Shown: positions 7,823-16,445, counted from the stretch's first letter. The stretch: 64,000 bases of DNA from Neobacillus sp. DY30 (GCF_030123065.1 NZ_CP126093.1:2732001-2796000); one strand, 5' to 3'. Notes: generated from the sequence alone by a model not told the origin. Numbers and translations: made by a program.

Positions 7823-8383
7823 ATGAAATTTGTTTTGATATTTGGTCCACAGGCTGTAGGAAAAATGACTGTTGGGCAAGAATTAGCCAAAATTACGGGT
7901 TTAAAGCTTTTTCATAATCATATGACTATTGAACTGGTTACGCCTATTTTTGATTTCGGTACGAAGGAAGGACAAAGATTAGTAACCATGTTTCGGCAGG
8001 AGATATTCGAGGCCGTTGCAAAAAGTGATTTAGAAGGATTAATTTTTACATATGTATGGGCCTTTGACCATCCATCTGATTGGGAATATATAAAAAATGT
8101 CTGTCAGATATTCGAATCTAGAGGCGCTGATGTTTACTTTGTTGAACTTGAAGCAGATCTAAATGAGAGACTTGAGAGAAATAAAAGTCCTCACCGTCTA
8201 GAGCATAAACCGACTAAAAGAAATATTGAATGGTCTGAAAATAATCTAAAGAAGTCGATGGAAAAATACCGGTTGAATTCACTAGAAGGCGAAATTACAA
8301 AACCAGAATATATCAGAATTAATAATACAAACAGAAGTGCAGAAGAAGTAGCGAAAGTAATAAAAGAGAAATTTCAATTATAA
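7823..8383 (+). CDS. P-loop kinase-like ATPase (shikimate kinase-like)
   Basis: 186 residues. The N-terminal P-loop GPQAVGKMT (residues about 8-16) is preceded by a beta strand (KFVLIF), as in the adenylate/shikimate kinase-like AAA_18 group. A lid-like basic region (NERLERNKSPHRLEHKPTKRN) lies near residue 115-135. Such proteins phosphorylate small molecules or act as nucleotide kinases; the substrate is not deducible. Ribosome site CAGGAGGCC lies upstream of the ATG. It heads a run of four same-strand genes, 37 bp before the GNAT gene, the latter three overlapping or touching. Confidence 0.7.
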   Translation: MKFVLIFGPQAVGKMTVGQELAKITGLKLFHNHMTIELVTPIFDFGTKEGQRLVTMFRQEIFEAVAKSDLEGLIFTYVWAFDHPSDWEYIKNVCQIFESRGADVYFVELEADLNERLERNKSPHRLEHKPTKRNIEWSENNLKKSMEKYRLNSLEGEITKPEYIRINNTNRSAEEVAKVIKEKFQL

Positions 8384-8420
8384 ATATCATTAAATTGAGA
8401 TTTTAGAAAAGGAGACCATC

Positions 8421-8942
8421 ATGAACACAAATTTCTTCAAGTTAACCGAACCAACCCAATACGATGTTGACGCATTTAACCGCTGGGAAAACAATCCGGA
8501 GTTAATACCGTTTACACGGCCTAACCTAAACCAAGCAGCATTGGAACGACATGACACTATGACACTGGATGAATTAAAACAAAGACTGGAATACCACCAA
8601 ACGTACCTGATTTATCTTGATAACCAGTTGGTTGGTGAAATGAACTTTATGATTGATCCTGATCACCTTTACAAGAAAGAAACAGGAACTGCTTGGATTG
8701 GTATAACCATTGGAGAACCTGCAGGCAGGGGAAAAGGAATTGGATATCAGGCGATTCAATATTTAGAAGAAGAAATTAAGAAAGCAGGATTAACTCGTGT
8801 GGAGCTTGGCGTGTTCGAGTTTAACACACAGGCAAGGAAGCTATATGAAAAGCTAGGATACAAGGAAATCGGGCGCATCGAAAATTTTACATACTGGGCA
8901 GACAAAATGTGGTTTGATATACGAATGGAAAAATATTTATGA
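8421..8942 (+). CDS. GNAT-family N-acetyltransferase (RimJ/RimL-like)
   Basis: 173 residues with AAGGAGACC upstream of the ATG. ETGTAWIGITIGEPAGRGKGIGYQAIQYL is the strand-loop-helix that binds acetyl-CoA (GRGKGIG), and VELGVFEFNTQARKLYEKLGYKEIGRI is the matching C-terminal motif. The C-terminal TYWADKMWFDIRMEKYL is typical of RimJ/RimL-like members. Its TGA overlaps a possible ATG (8939) of the next gene (ATGA), suggesting translational coupling. In this cluster it may acetylate an amino group on the same small molecule handled by the D-amino-acid enzyme (inference). Confidence 0.85.
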   Translation: MNTNFFKLTEPTQYDVDAFNRWENNPELIPFTRPNLNQAALERHDTMTLDELKQRLEYHQTYLIYLDNQLVGEMNFMIDPDHLYKKETGTAWIGITIGEPAGRGKGIGYQAIQYLEEEIKKAGLTRVELGVFEFNTQARKLYEKLGYKEIGRIENFTYWADKMWFDIRMEKYL

Positions 8943-8962
8943 AGATAAAGGATGCAGGCAGC

Positions 8963-10069
8963 ATGACCAATATTCAAACATTAGACACACCAACATTACT
9001 ATTAGATCATCAAAAACTGTTAACCAATATAAAGGATATTGCTAATTTTGCAAAACAACAGGGTGTTTCTTACCGTCCCCATATTAAAACACACAAATCC
9101 GTCAAAATAGCTCAAATGCAAGTGGAAGCAGGAGCAGTGGGAGTAACAACGGCTAAAATTAGTGAAGCAGAAGTAATGGCCGCTGGGGGAATTAAGGACA
9201 TACTAATTGCCTACCCCATTTCAAATCCAGAAAAAATTAATAGATTAATAAAACTCTTACAAAAAGGGGTTCAACTGAAGGCAGCTGTAGACAATCCTGA
9301 ATCATTGCGTTATTTACAAAGTGGATTAGAGCATACTCCTTATACATTAGAAGTATGGATAAAAGTCAATTCTGGACTCAATCGATGTGGAGTGGAACCT
9401 GGGGAAGAAGCCGTTCTTTTAGCAAAGGCCATTAAGAATCATTCCAAACTTAAACTTGGTGGGATTTTTACACATGCTGGTCATTCGTATGCAGCAAAAT
9501 CCTATGAAGAAATCCAAAACATTGGTCTACAGGAAGGTTATGCAGTAGTAAAAAGTGCCATACTATGTGAGCTAGCTGGTATTCCGATACCAGTTCGAAG
9601 TGTTGGTTCTACCCCAACCTACAAGATTGCAGGAAAAGTACCTGGCATTACAGAAATTAGACCTGGAAATGCAGTGTTCTTTGACGCCATTCAAGTAGGT
9701 CTCGGTGTAACAAACATCGAGAACTGTGCCGTAACACTTCTAGCATCTGTGGTGGGTGTCTATAATGATCGCATTGTTTTCGATACAGGCAGTAAATGCT
9801 TATGCTTAGACAAGGGTGCACATGGCAATCAAACAGTAAGCGGATTTGGTAAGATCATCGGGCATCCTGAAGTGATGATTGAGCGCTTATCGGAAGAGCA
9901 TGGTGTAGGAATTTTTGTGAATGGTACCAATTTAAAGTTAAATGATAAAGTACAAATCATTCCAAACCATGCCTGTACCGTCGTTAATCAGTTTGAAGAC
10001 TATACCCTGCATGAAAACGGACGTGTAATCGACGTATGGAAAGTAGACGCTAGAGGAATGGTTAAATAA
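8963..10069 (+). CDS. D-threonine aldolase / D-serine dehydratase-like PLP enzyme (fold type III)
   Basis: About 368 residues. An alanine-racemase-like TIM barrel starts TLDTPTLLLD and carries RPHIKTHKS with the PLP lysine (about K42). TTAKISEAEVMAAGG and FTHAGHSY are further barrel motifs. The C-terminal domain has NHACTVV, the His-x-Cys metal site seen in the DSD1/D-threonine aldolase family. It would cleave or deaminate D-beta-hydroxy amino acids. ATG 8963 has AAAGGA 10 nt upstream. The alternative ATG 8939 overlaps the previous stop by 4 bp. The stop TAA overlaps the next ATG (TAATG). Confidence 0.83.
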   Translation: MTNIQTLDTPTLLLDHQKLLTNIKDIANFAKQQGVSYRPHIKTHKSVKIAQMQVEAGAVGVTTAKISEAEVMAAGGIKDILIAYPISNPEKINRLIKLLQKGVQLKAAVDNPESLRYLQSGLEHTPYTLEVWIKVNSGLNRCGVEPGEEAVLLAKAIKNHSKLKLGGIFTHAGHSYAAKSYEEIQNIGLQEGYAVVKSAILCELAGIPIPVRSVGSTPTYKIAGKVPGITEIRPGNAVFFDAIQVGLGVTNIENCAVTLLASVVGVYNDRIVFDTGSKCLCLDKGAHGNQTVSGFGKIIGHPEVMIERLSEEHGVGIFVNGTNLKLNDKVQIIPNHACTVVNQFEDYTLHENGRVIDVWKVDARGMVK

Positions 10070-11202
10070 TGATATATCTAATGACAATAGTAGGGGTTTT
10101 GGCGATTGTAATAATACTTTTTATTACTTTACACCCGGCTTTTGGGGGCAGCGATAGTAAGCAGGAACGTGAGCGGTATCATAATTTCGGCCATTATAAT
10201 GGGAGATTTGCCAATCAAAGTCCTACCGACATGAAAATGGGTGTATCTACGATTCTCTCTTTAATGAAAGACTCCTTAACAGGAAAAAAGGATCGCAGTC
10301 CCACTAACTCTATTCCGATTTCTATCGATTGGGATAAGATTAACAGTACCGAAGACAGCTTAACGTGGTTTGGTCACTCAACGATGCTTCTCACATTGGA
10401 CAAAATGAAAATCCTGATTGATCCGATGTTTGGACCTTCTCCATCACCCGTCTCGTTTGTGGGAAGTAAGCGTTACAGTGAAGATCTCTTATATGTGCTT
10501 GAAAAATTACCGCAAATTGACCTAGTGTTAATTACACATGATCATTATGATCATCTAGACTACCCATCCATTATCAGGTTAAAAAATAAAGTAAATCATT
10601 TCATTGTTCCGCTTGGGGTGGCTGCACATTTAAAGAGGTGGGGAATTAACGGAAACCGAATAACAGAATGTAATTGGTGGGATGAGGTCAAGTGGGAAAG
10701 TTTAACGGTTGCATCCGTTCCGTCACAGCATTTTTCCGGCAGGGGATTGTTCAATCGAAATAGTACCTTATGGAACGGCTGGGTCATTCTTGGAGGAAAA
10801 CAAAGAATTTATACGAGTGGGGATGGCGGCTATGGACCCCATTTTAAACGTATTGGTGAAAAATATGGTCCTTTTGACCTTACTTTAATGGAAGGCGGCC
10901 AATATGATCAACGGTGGTCAGCGATCCATATGCAGCCAGAAGAATCCGTTCAAGCCCATCTTGATGTAAAAGGTAAAGATATGATGCTGATTCACTGGGG
11001 AGCTTTTACATTAGCGTATCATACCTGGACAGATCCAATAGATCGAGCTATACGTGCAGCTGAAGAAAAGGAAGTAACTTTAATTGCACCAAATTTAGGG
11101 GAAACGGTTGTCTTAAATGGCAGCTTCTTAAGACCTGGTTACTGGTGGAAAGAGCTCAATACGAATAAAGCTCCTGAAATAGAATCATCAACACCACTAT
11201 AG
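10069..11202 (+). CDS. Metallo-beta-lactamase-fold hydrolase, NAPE-PLD-like, membrane-anchored
   Basis: 377 residues. An N-terminal hydrophobic anchor (residues about 2-22) precedes a metallo-beta-lactamase core: LTWFGHSTMLL, IDPMFGPSPSP, then THDHYDHLDYPS (the HxHxDH metal motif), PSQHFSGRG and TSGDGGYGPHF. This arrangement matches the UlaG/NAPE-phospholipase D-like branch (beta-lactamase_2 type), which hydrolyses phosphodiester or amide-linked lipids in characterised members. It is translationally coupled to the PLP enzyme (TAATG, 1-bp overlap). The stop is followed within 20 bp by the marR operator/promoter. Confidence 0.82.
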   Translation: MIYLMTIVGVLAIVIILFITLHPAFGGSDSKQERERYHNFGHYNGRFANQSPTDMKMGVSTILSLMKDSLTGKKDRSPTNSIPISIDWDKINSTEDSLTWFGHSTMLLTLDKMKILIDPMFGPSPSPVSFVGSKRYSEDLLYVLEKLPQIDLVLITHDHYDHLDYPSIIRLKNKVNHFIVPLGVAAHLKRWGINGNRITECNWWDEVKWESLTVASVPSQHFSGRGLFNRNSTLWNGWVILGGKQRIYTSGDGGYGPHFKRIGEKYGPFDLTLMEGGQYDQRWSAIHMQPEESVQAHLDVKGKDMMLIHWGAFTLAYHTWTDPIDRAIRAAEEKEVTLIAPNLGETVVLNGSFLRPGYWWKELNTNKAPEIESSTPL

Positions 11203-11216
11203 TTGTGCCTCACTAA

Positions 11217-11233
11217 TGTCAACCAAATTGACA
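11217..11233. promoter_or_regulatory. MarR operator O1 and sigma-A promoter of marR gene
   Basis: TGTCAA-CCAAA-TTGACA is a perfect 6+6 inverted repeat. Its right half TTGACA (11228-11233) is also the -35 box, with TATAGT 17 bp downstream (11251-11256). A repressor bound here would block its own gene's promoter. Confidence 0.75.
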
Positions 11234-11269
11234 TCCGTTTTTGGATTTTGTATAGTAGGGGTGTAAGTT

Positions 11270-11725
11270 ATGATTGGAGTGAATCAGTTGATCCCAACCT
11301 CTGAATTACAAAATTTAGATCTGATTGACCTGTTGAGCGAACGTCATAGTTTGGTCCGAAGAATCTCTGAGAAAGCATGGAACAGCCAAAGTGAGATTCA
11401 TATTTCTAATTCCGAATGGTATATCATGGCTAGGATTTATAAAAAACAGCCTACCATTTCGTATATCACAAAAAATGTAGAAATTTCTCGTCAAGCTATA
11501 CATAAATTTATCAATAAGCTTGCTGAAAAAGGATTAGTTGAAGTTAATAATGTTGAAAATAATAAGAAAGAAAAGTGTATTCGATTAACAGCTTTAGGAG
11601 AAGTGTGTTACGAGAAAAACGAAGCACTAAAAGCCCAACTTGAACATAAAATCGCCGAAAAAATAGGTGATGAGCAAGTAAAAATTCTTAAAAATCTATT
11701 AAAGTTAGATTGGGACATTAAATAA
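11270..11725 (+). CDS. MarR-family transcriptional regulator
   Basis: 151 residues with a winged helix-turn-helix. EWYIMARIYKKQPTISYITKNVEISRQAIHKFINKLAEKGLVEV is the HTH, and NVENNKKEKCIRLTALGE the wing. The flanking helices (LSERHSLVRRISEKAW; LEHKIAEKIGDEQVKILKNLL) form the dimer interface. One cysteine (about C102) lies in the wing. Operators of one type lie over its own promoter and over the promoter of the downstream MFS exporter, so it is probably an autorepressor that also controls efflux, as in the B. subtilis MdtR/MdtP arrangement. A terminator follows. Confidence 0.88.
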   Translation: MIGVNQLIPTSELQNLDLIDLLSERHSLVRRISEKAWNSQSEIHISNSEWYIMARIYKKQPTISYITKNVEISRQAIHKFINKLAEKGLVEVNNVENNKKEKCIRLTALGEVCYEKNEALKAQLEHKIAEKIGDEQVKILKNLLKLDWDIK

Positions 11726-11735
11726 GAAAGCATTG

Positions 11736-11767
11736 AACCCTCGATTTTGAAAATCGGGGGTTTTTTT
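11736..11767 (+). terminator. Terminator after marR gene
   Basis: AACCCTCGATTTT / AAATCGGGGGTT stem followed by a T7 run. Confidence 0.88.
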
Positions 11768-11784
11768 ATATTCCCTTAAATAAT

Positions 11785-11832
11785 TTAATTACCACGTGCG
11801 GAATAGATAACCAAATCTCCAATATTAAACAT
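11785..11832 (-). pseudogene. 5' stub of a CarD-family regulator gene
   Basis: On the minus strand TAGGAGTGATCAA is followed by an ATG opening MFNIGDLVIYSARGN and a stop. The first 12 residues are the very characteristic N-terminus of CarD/CdnL-type RNA polymerase-binding proteins (MFNIGDLVIYSAHG...). The rest of the gene, which would have been about 150 codons, is missing. A 15-residue peptide could still be made from the intact ribosome site. The stub diverges from the MFS gene and shares operator O2 upstream. Confidence 0.55.
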
Positions 11833-11851
11833 TTGATCACTCCTACAATAT

Positions 11852-11868
11852 CGTCAACTAAGTTGATC
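11852..11868. promoter_or_regulatory. MarR operator O2 (degenerate)
   Basis: CGTCAA-CTAAG-TTGATC has the same TCAA-N5-TTGA core and spacing as O1 and O3. It lies 37 bp upstream of O3 and directly upstream of the carD stub. Confidence 0.6.
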
Positions 11869-11888
11869 ATAACGCGAAAAATATTTTT

Positions 11889-11929
11889 TGTCAACCAAGT
11901 TGACATTATCGAAAAATTTTTGGTATATT
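11889..11929 (+). promoter_or_regulatory. MarR operator O3 and sigma-A promoter of the MFS exporter
   Basis: TGTCAA-CCAAG-TTGACA (11889-11905) is almost identical to O1. Its right half is the -35 (TTGACA, 11900-11905), with 18 bp to TATATT at 11924-11929. Confidence 0.75.
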
Positions 11930-11977
11930 GAACAGGTTCATTTTTTAGAGGTCAAATTTATTAATAAGGAGAGTAAT

Positions 11978-13444
11978 ATGAGTACACAAATTCAAGTTAA
12001 AAATCCTAAGACGATGGCATTTATCTTAATGTTAGGTGCTTTTGCCGGATTATTTGGTGAAACAGCATTAAACATGGCATTATCAAATATTATGGAGCAA
12101 TTTTCTGTTCCTGCTGCAACGGCACAATGGTTGACCACAGGATATTTATTAGTATTAGCGATATTAGTACCAGTTTCAGCATTATTAATGAAATGGTTTA
12201 CGACAAGACAATTGGTAATGGGAGGAATGACGATATCTCTGGCAGGGGCAATATTAGCAGCGTTAAACTTCAACTTTAGTATTCTATTATTAGGACGAGT
12301 TGTTCAAGCGGTCGGAACAGGTCTGTTATTACCGGTCATGCTGAGTGTTATGCTGATTATTTTCCCCATTCAGAAGCGCGGAGTCGTTATGGGGCTTATG
12401 GGTCTTGTTATTACTCTAGCACCTGCCTTAGGACCAACACTTTCGGGGGTCATCATTAGTACGTTGAGCTGGCCATATATTTTTTGGTTTAGTTCTATTG
12501 CTTATGTGTTATTGATCTTGGTTGCAATGGCGAAAATTGAGAATGTTTCTGAAATGACAAAACCTAAAATCGATATTTCCTCTATCCTATTATCAACCAT
12601 TGGTTTTGGAGGATTAATTTTTGCATTAAGTACGATGGCGGAAGTGGCTATTTCCTCACCTAGAGTGTGGGCACCTTTACTTGTCGGTGTTCTCGCGCTG
12701 ATATTATTTGTTATTCGTCAAAATAATATGGCACAGCCTATGGTTAATTTACGTGTTTTTAAATATCCAATGTTTACCTTAGGAACATTGACGATGTTCC
12801 TTGGTATCTTGATTATTTTATCAACGGGTATTTTATTACCTATGTATTTAAAAGGCGCCTTATTATATAGTGCTGCGATGGCAGGGTTATTATTACTTCC
12901 TGGTAACGCCGTCAATTTTATTCTGTCACCTATTGTAGGAGCTCTATTCGATAAAGTTGGAGCACGTCGTTTCACCATTTCTGGCTTTATTTTAGTAGTG
13001 ATGGGGAATATCGTTTTTCTTGCCACACTCTCTAGCCAAACTCCGGCATGGCAAGTTGTAGTAGCGTTTATGATTTTATTCTTTGGGTTAACGATGGTTA
13101 TGATGCCGGCCCAAACTAATGCAATGAATCAATTACCACGTGAGTTATATGCCGATGGATCAGCGGCTATGAATACATTAAACCAAGTTGCAGGTGCTGC
13201 AGGTACTGCAATTGCCATCACATTATTTACAAGTGGACAAAACAGTTTTGTAATGGATTTCCCTAATGCCACTCAGCCTGAAATTTTAGCTGCTGGGATT
13301 AAACATGCATTCTACTTTATTACAGGAATTTCCGTCATTGGCTTAATATGTTCTTTCTTTGTTAAAAAACCAAGTCCAGTTCCCGAAAAAGCTGCAGCTG
13401 CGGTGAAAACAGCAGAACCAGTACGTAATTTGTATCTTTCATGA
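11978..13444 (+). CDS. MFS multidrug exporter, DHA2 (EmrB/QacA) family
   Basis: 489 residues with about 14 hydrophobic segments, as in the DHA2 drug:proton antiporters. Motifs include ETALNMALSNI in TM1, TTGYLLVLAILVPVSALLM, GRVVQAVGTGLLLP and the antiporter motif C region GLVITLAPALGPTLSG in TM5. Likely a proton-driven exporter of hydrophobic or cationic drugs; the substrate is unknown. ATG 11978 is chosen because of AAGGAGAG at 11966-11973. The upstream open frame overlaps the operator and promoter. Expression is predicted to be repressed by the adjacent MarR protein through O2/O3. Confidence 0.9.
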   Translation: MSTQIQVKNPKTMAFILMLGAFAGLFGETALNMALSNIMEQFSVPAATAQWLTTGYLLVLAILVPVSALLMKWFTTRQLVMGGMTISLAGAILAALNFNFSILLLGRVVQAVGTGLLLPVMLSVMLIIFPIQKRGVVMGLMGLVITLAPALGPTLSGVIISTLSWPYIFWFSSIAYVLLILVAMAKIENVSEMTKPKIDISSILLSTIGFGGLIFALSTMAEVAISSPRVWAPLLVGVLALILFVIRQNNMAQPMVNLRVFKYPMFTLGTLTMFLGILIILSTGILLPMYLKGALLYSAAMAGLLLLPGNAVNFILSPIVGALFDKVGARRFTISGFILVVMGNIVFLATLSSQTPAWQVVVAFMILFFGLTMVMMPAQTNAMNQLPRELYADGSAAMNTLNQVAGAAGTAIAITLFTSGQNSFVMDFPNATQPEILAAGIKHAFYFITGISVIGLICSFFVKKPSPVPEKAAAAVKTAEPVRNLYLS

Positions 13445-13449
13445 ACACT

Positions 13450-13489
13450 AAAAAACCATTCGAAGAGTTTTCGAATAGTTTCTTTTATT
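13450..13489. terminator. Terminator between MFS gene and CBS remnant
   Basis: AAACCATTCGAA / TTTCGAATAGTTT imperfect stem with TTTCTTTT. Confidence 0.65.
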
Positions 13490-13802
13490 TTGAGGAAATT
13501 ATTTTTTTAGAAATATTAGAAATGATTTCTCCTCTGCTGAGTACACCAATGACACGACCCGCACCATTAACTACCGGTAGTTTTTTAAAGTGATGTCTCG
13601 CTAATAAACGGAGGGTCTTATCAAACTCTTCATCAGGCGATACGAAGAGAAGATTTCTTTTTGTCATGATATCTTTTACGAGTGTATCCAGCTTTTCTTG
13701 GAGAACCTCCTCAATTTCTCCATCTTCGATAATATAAACAAGACCAGCAATGCCAAGAGGTAAAACGCTGTTCTCTAATAAAAAAATATGTGATTTTGCG
13801 AC
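13485..13802 (-). pseudogene. CBS-domain protein missing its first CBS motif
   Basis: The minus-strand frame is open from 13802 (a TAG precedes it) and reads the linker of a two-CBS protein (LGIAGLVYIIEDGEIEEVLQEKLDTLVKDIMTKR). A complete second CBS motif follows (VSPDEEFDKTLRLLARHHFKKLPVVNGAGRVIGVLSRGEII). No start codon or ribosome site precedes the linker, and the first CBS motif is absent. The 60-residue frame from the internal ATG (13667) is only the second motif. CBS pairs bind adenosyl nucleotides; half a pair is unlikely to work alone. Called a 5'-truncated pseudogene. Confidence 0.65.
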
Positions 13803-13893
13803 CTAAGCTGGCAACTCCATATAAAAAGGAGGAATTGTCAAGTATTACTATTTTTCTTTTGGAACAGTATAATCAGGGATGGGAGTTGAGAAT

Positions 13894-15054
13894 ATGAATT
13901 CAAAAGATATCGCAAATATCCGGAAGCAATTTAAGTTAAACAACAATCTCATGCAAATACGAGAGATTTTAAATGTGTATGTTCAGAAAGAATCAGGTGA
14001 AATCTACCATTCCGTCATTTCACCCTTTGAAATGTTAGACCAAGAGTCTCAAGAATTATTCTTAATGAATTTCAAAAAGGTTTTAACGGGACAACTCGAT
14101 GCAAAACTATTTGAACTGAAATTTAAACGGGATGTGGAAGACAGTACCCAAATCATCCTTTTTGACGGTTTACAGGCAGCAACCACCGATGATTGGATTG
14201 ACCATATGCATCAAATCGTCGGAAAGATGTTCGCACATACGGTTTATGAATTTGATACTGTGGTAACATTTATACGAGGTGAGTATAGAAAAGCGACCAA
14301 GAAACGAGATCAAGAATCAGAAGAAGGCGGGGATGATGAAGTTTATTCCAACGAATTTATCCTCTGCAGCCTGAATAAGACGGATCAGCCGAAACGGGCC
14401 TTGGTGTTCGATTATGTTGAAAGAGAATTTAGATCAAGTAATGCCTTTGATCCTATCATTAATTTAGCTTCTCCGATGACTGGATTTTTGTTTCCTGCTT
14501 TCAATGACAATGCGGCCGATGTGAACCATATTCTTTATTGTGCAGGTAAAGCGAATCAGCCAGATGAGACATTTATGGAAGAGGTACTGAATTGCGAGGA
14601 AATTATTACCGCATTAGAAGAAAAGGACAGCTTCGAAATCATCCTTAATAAAGTAATTGGTGACAAAGTAGAATCCCAGGTCATTTCGAATGTCTATGAG
14701 GAAATTGACAGGGTGGTCCAGGAGAGCAAAGAAAATGAAGAAAGTGAAGCTCCGATGTTGGATTCCCGGGATATCGAACGCATTTTAACGGTCAGCGGTG
14801 TTGAAAATGTAAATACTGCAAAAGTGGAGCATGCTTTCAAAGCCATCTTGGATGATGAAAAACATGAACTGAAAGCAAGCAGTTTACTTCCTAAGACTAT
14901 AAAAATTGAAACAAAGGTAGCGAATTTATCACTAAGCCCGAAAGAATTGAAATATGTAAAATATATAATGTTCCAAGGAAAACGGTGCCTGATGTTGGAA
15001 ATAGATGATGATGTAGTTGTCGAAGGATTTACATTAGAGTCTGAAATAATGTAA
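13894..15054 (+). CDS. DUF4317 family protein
   Basis: About 386 residues beginning MNSKDIANIRKQFKLNNNLM, the hallmark start of DUF4317, a cytosolic Firmicutes family of unknown function. The protein is acidic (a run SEEGGDDEVYSN near residue 145, KENEESEAP near 285) with no membrane segment. GGGAG about 8 nt upstream supports ATG 13894; ATG 13879 (MGVEN) is an in-frame alternative. A terminator follows. The neighbours offer no functional clue. Confidence 0.75.
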   Translation: MNSKDIANIRKQFKLNNNLMQIREILNVYVQKESGEIYHSVISPFEMLDQESQELFLMNFKKVLTGQLDAKLFELKFKRDVEDSTQIILFDGLQAATTDDWIDHMHQIVGKMFAHTVYEFDTVVTFIRGEYRKATKKRDQESEEGGDDEVYSNEFILCSLNKTDQPKRALVFDYVEREFRSSNAFDPIINLASPMTGFLFPAFNDNAADVNHILYCAGKANQPDETFMEEVLNCEEIITALEEKDSFEIILNKVIGDKVESQVISNVYEEIDRVVQESKENEESEAPMLDSRDIERILTVSGVENVNTAKVEHAFKAILDDEKHELKASSLLPKTIKIETKVANLSLSPKELKYVKYIMFQGKRCLMLEIDDDVVVEGFTLESEIM

Positions 15055-15090
15055 AGGGGTTATGCAAATACTGCTTGATTCTATAAATGC

Positions 15091-15130
15091 AAGTTGGTTC
15101 TCTAGTAATAGAAGAGGACCAACTTTTTTG
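15091..15130 (+). terminator. Terminator after DUF4317 gene
   Basis: AAGTTGGTTCTCT / AGAGGACCAACTT stem with TTTTTT. Confidence 0.88.
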
Positions 15131-15195
15131 TATTGGTTAACAGACAACTTGTTAGCTGACTTACTGATTTGATATCATCTGCTTAGGTGATTAAC

Positions 15196-16422
15196 TTGGA
15201 AGAACTGATAAGTAAATGTTGGCAAATTAACAAAGCCTTTCAAATTGGTGTAGAAGCAATAGATGATCAACTAAAGACAATCATACATATTGCCGATGAT
15301 AATGAACCTTTGATGATCATTGAAGCCCGTAAGAGAATGGTAATAGACATTCAATCAGAATTAGAACAGGCAAATAAAGATAGTTTTTATTATCAAAATG
15401 ATACTTTTCAATTATCTTATTTAGCAGTACCCATGCACGAAGATGTGAGGTATAAGGGAACGGTCGTTGTTGGACCATTTTTGAGTGAACGGGTAAATGA
15501 CCAAATGATTTGGAATGTAATAAAACACAATAATCTGGAAAGTAGTTGGCTGAAACCAATAGAAACCTATTATAAAACATTACCTATATTGGCAAACTCC
15601 TATCTAGCAATTGGTGATTTGATCGTTAATATCGTAAGGAATCCACATGTTAAAGCTCAAATCATAGCCTCTAAAAATAGCGGAGGACACTATCGTCTAG
15701 ATGTTGAACCTCAGGACTTTGACGAGAATGGTTTTGAAATCATAAAAAGGTATGAGGCAGAAGAAAAATTATTGCACTACATTGAAATCGGTGATAAAGA
15801 AAACGCTAGGAAAGCAATGCTTGATCATCATTCAGGAGACTTTTTATATCGAGTGCCGGGAAATCCATTGCGAGCCAGAAAAAACATTACCTTTTCGGGC
15901 AATACCATGTATAGGATAGCTGCTGGAAGAGGCGGGGTTGAACCACAATACTTACATGCCATTTCTGAAAAATTTGCACTTAGGATTGAGTCAGCGGTGG
16001 TAATGTCCGAATTGAATACGATTGATGTTAGTATGGTAGATGAATATTGTGAAGCGGTAAATAATTTTGCTATCAAAGGCTATAGTTCGGTTGTAAAGAA
16101 AGCGTTAATGTATATAAATCTTCACTTCAATGAATCGATTAATTTGCAATCTGTTGCAGATGAAATAGGATTCAATCGAACATATCTAGCGAGAAAATTT
16201 AAATCCGAAACAAACTTTTCAGTGATCGATTATATCCAAAGAAAGCGCATTGATGAGGCCAAGTTTCTAATTAAATTGGGCCGGTTATCGATAACAGAAA
16301 TTGGTCTGCAGGTGGGTTTTAGCAGCTATAATTATTTTTGTAAAGTATTTAAAGAACTAACAGGAATAACGGCTACGGAGTATAAAAGCAGGAACCAAAC
16401 GAAAAATGAGGCACATGCATAA
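15196..16422 (+). CDS. AraC-family transcriptional regulator
   Basis: About 408 residues. The C-terminal 100 contain two helix-turn-helix units of the AraC type: INLQSVADEIGFNRTYLARKFKSETNFSVIDYIQRKRIDEA and LSITEIGLQVGFSSYNYFCKVFKELTG. The N-terminal 300 residues form a long sensor region of the kind found in AraC proteins of Gram-positive sugar-use loci; the ligand is unknown. TTG 15196 has AGGTG 6 nt upstream; GTG 15187 (MINLEEL) is the longer alternative. The gene ends in a terminator that overlaps its last codons, and lies 150 bp before the GH3 gene, its most likely target (inference). Confidence 0.85.
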   Translation: MEELISKCWQINKAFQIGVEAIDDQLKTIIHIADDNEPLMIIEARKRMVIDIQSELEQANKDSFYYQNDTFQLSYLAVPMHEDVRYKGTVVVGPFLSERVNDQMIWNVIKHNNLESSWLKPIETYYKTLPILANSYLAIGDLIVNIVRNPHVKAQIIASKNSGGHYRLDVEPQDFDENGFEIIKRYEAEEKLLHYIEIGDKENARKAMLDHHSGDFLYRVPGNPLRARKNITFSGNTMYRIAAGRGGVEPQYLHAISEKFALRIESAVVMSELNTIDVSMVDEYCEAVNNFAIKGYSSVVKKALMYINLHFNESINLQSVADEIGFNRTYLARKFKSETNFSVIDYIQRKRIDEAKFLIKLGRLSITEIGLQVGFSSYNYFCKVFKELTGITATEYKSRNQTKNEAHA

Positions 16423-16445
16423 TGCATGCCTCATTTTATTTTTTC
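16404..16445 (+). terminator. Terminator overlapping the araC-type stop codon
   Basis: AAATGAGGCA ... TGCCTCATTT with an extended ATGCAT inner stem and TTATTTTTT. The stop codon lies in the loop region. Confidence 0.8.

Noticed and set aside
12718..13026. 102-residue minus-strand frame inside the MFS gene
   Set aside because: Shadow of a hydrophobic coding region, without ribosome site or family.
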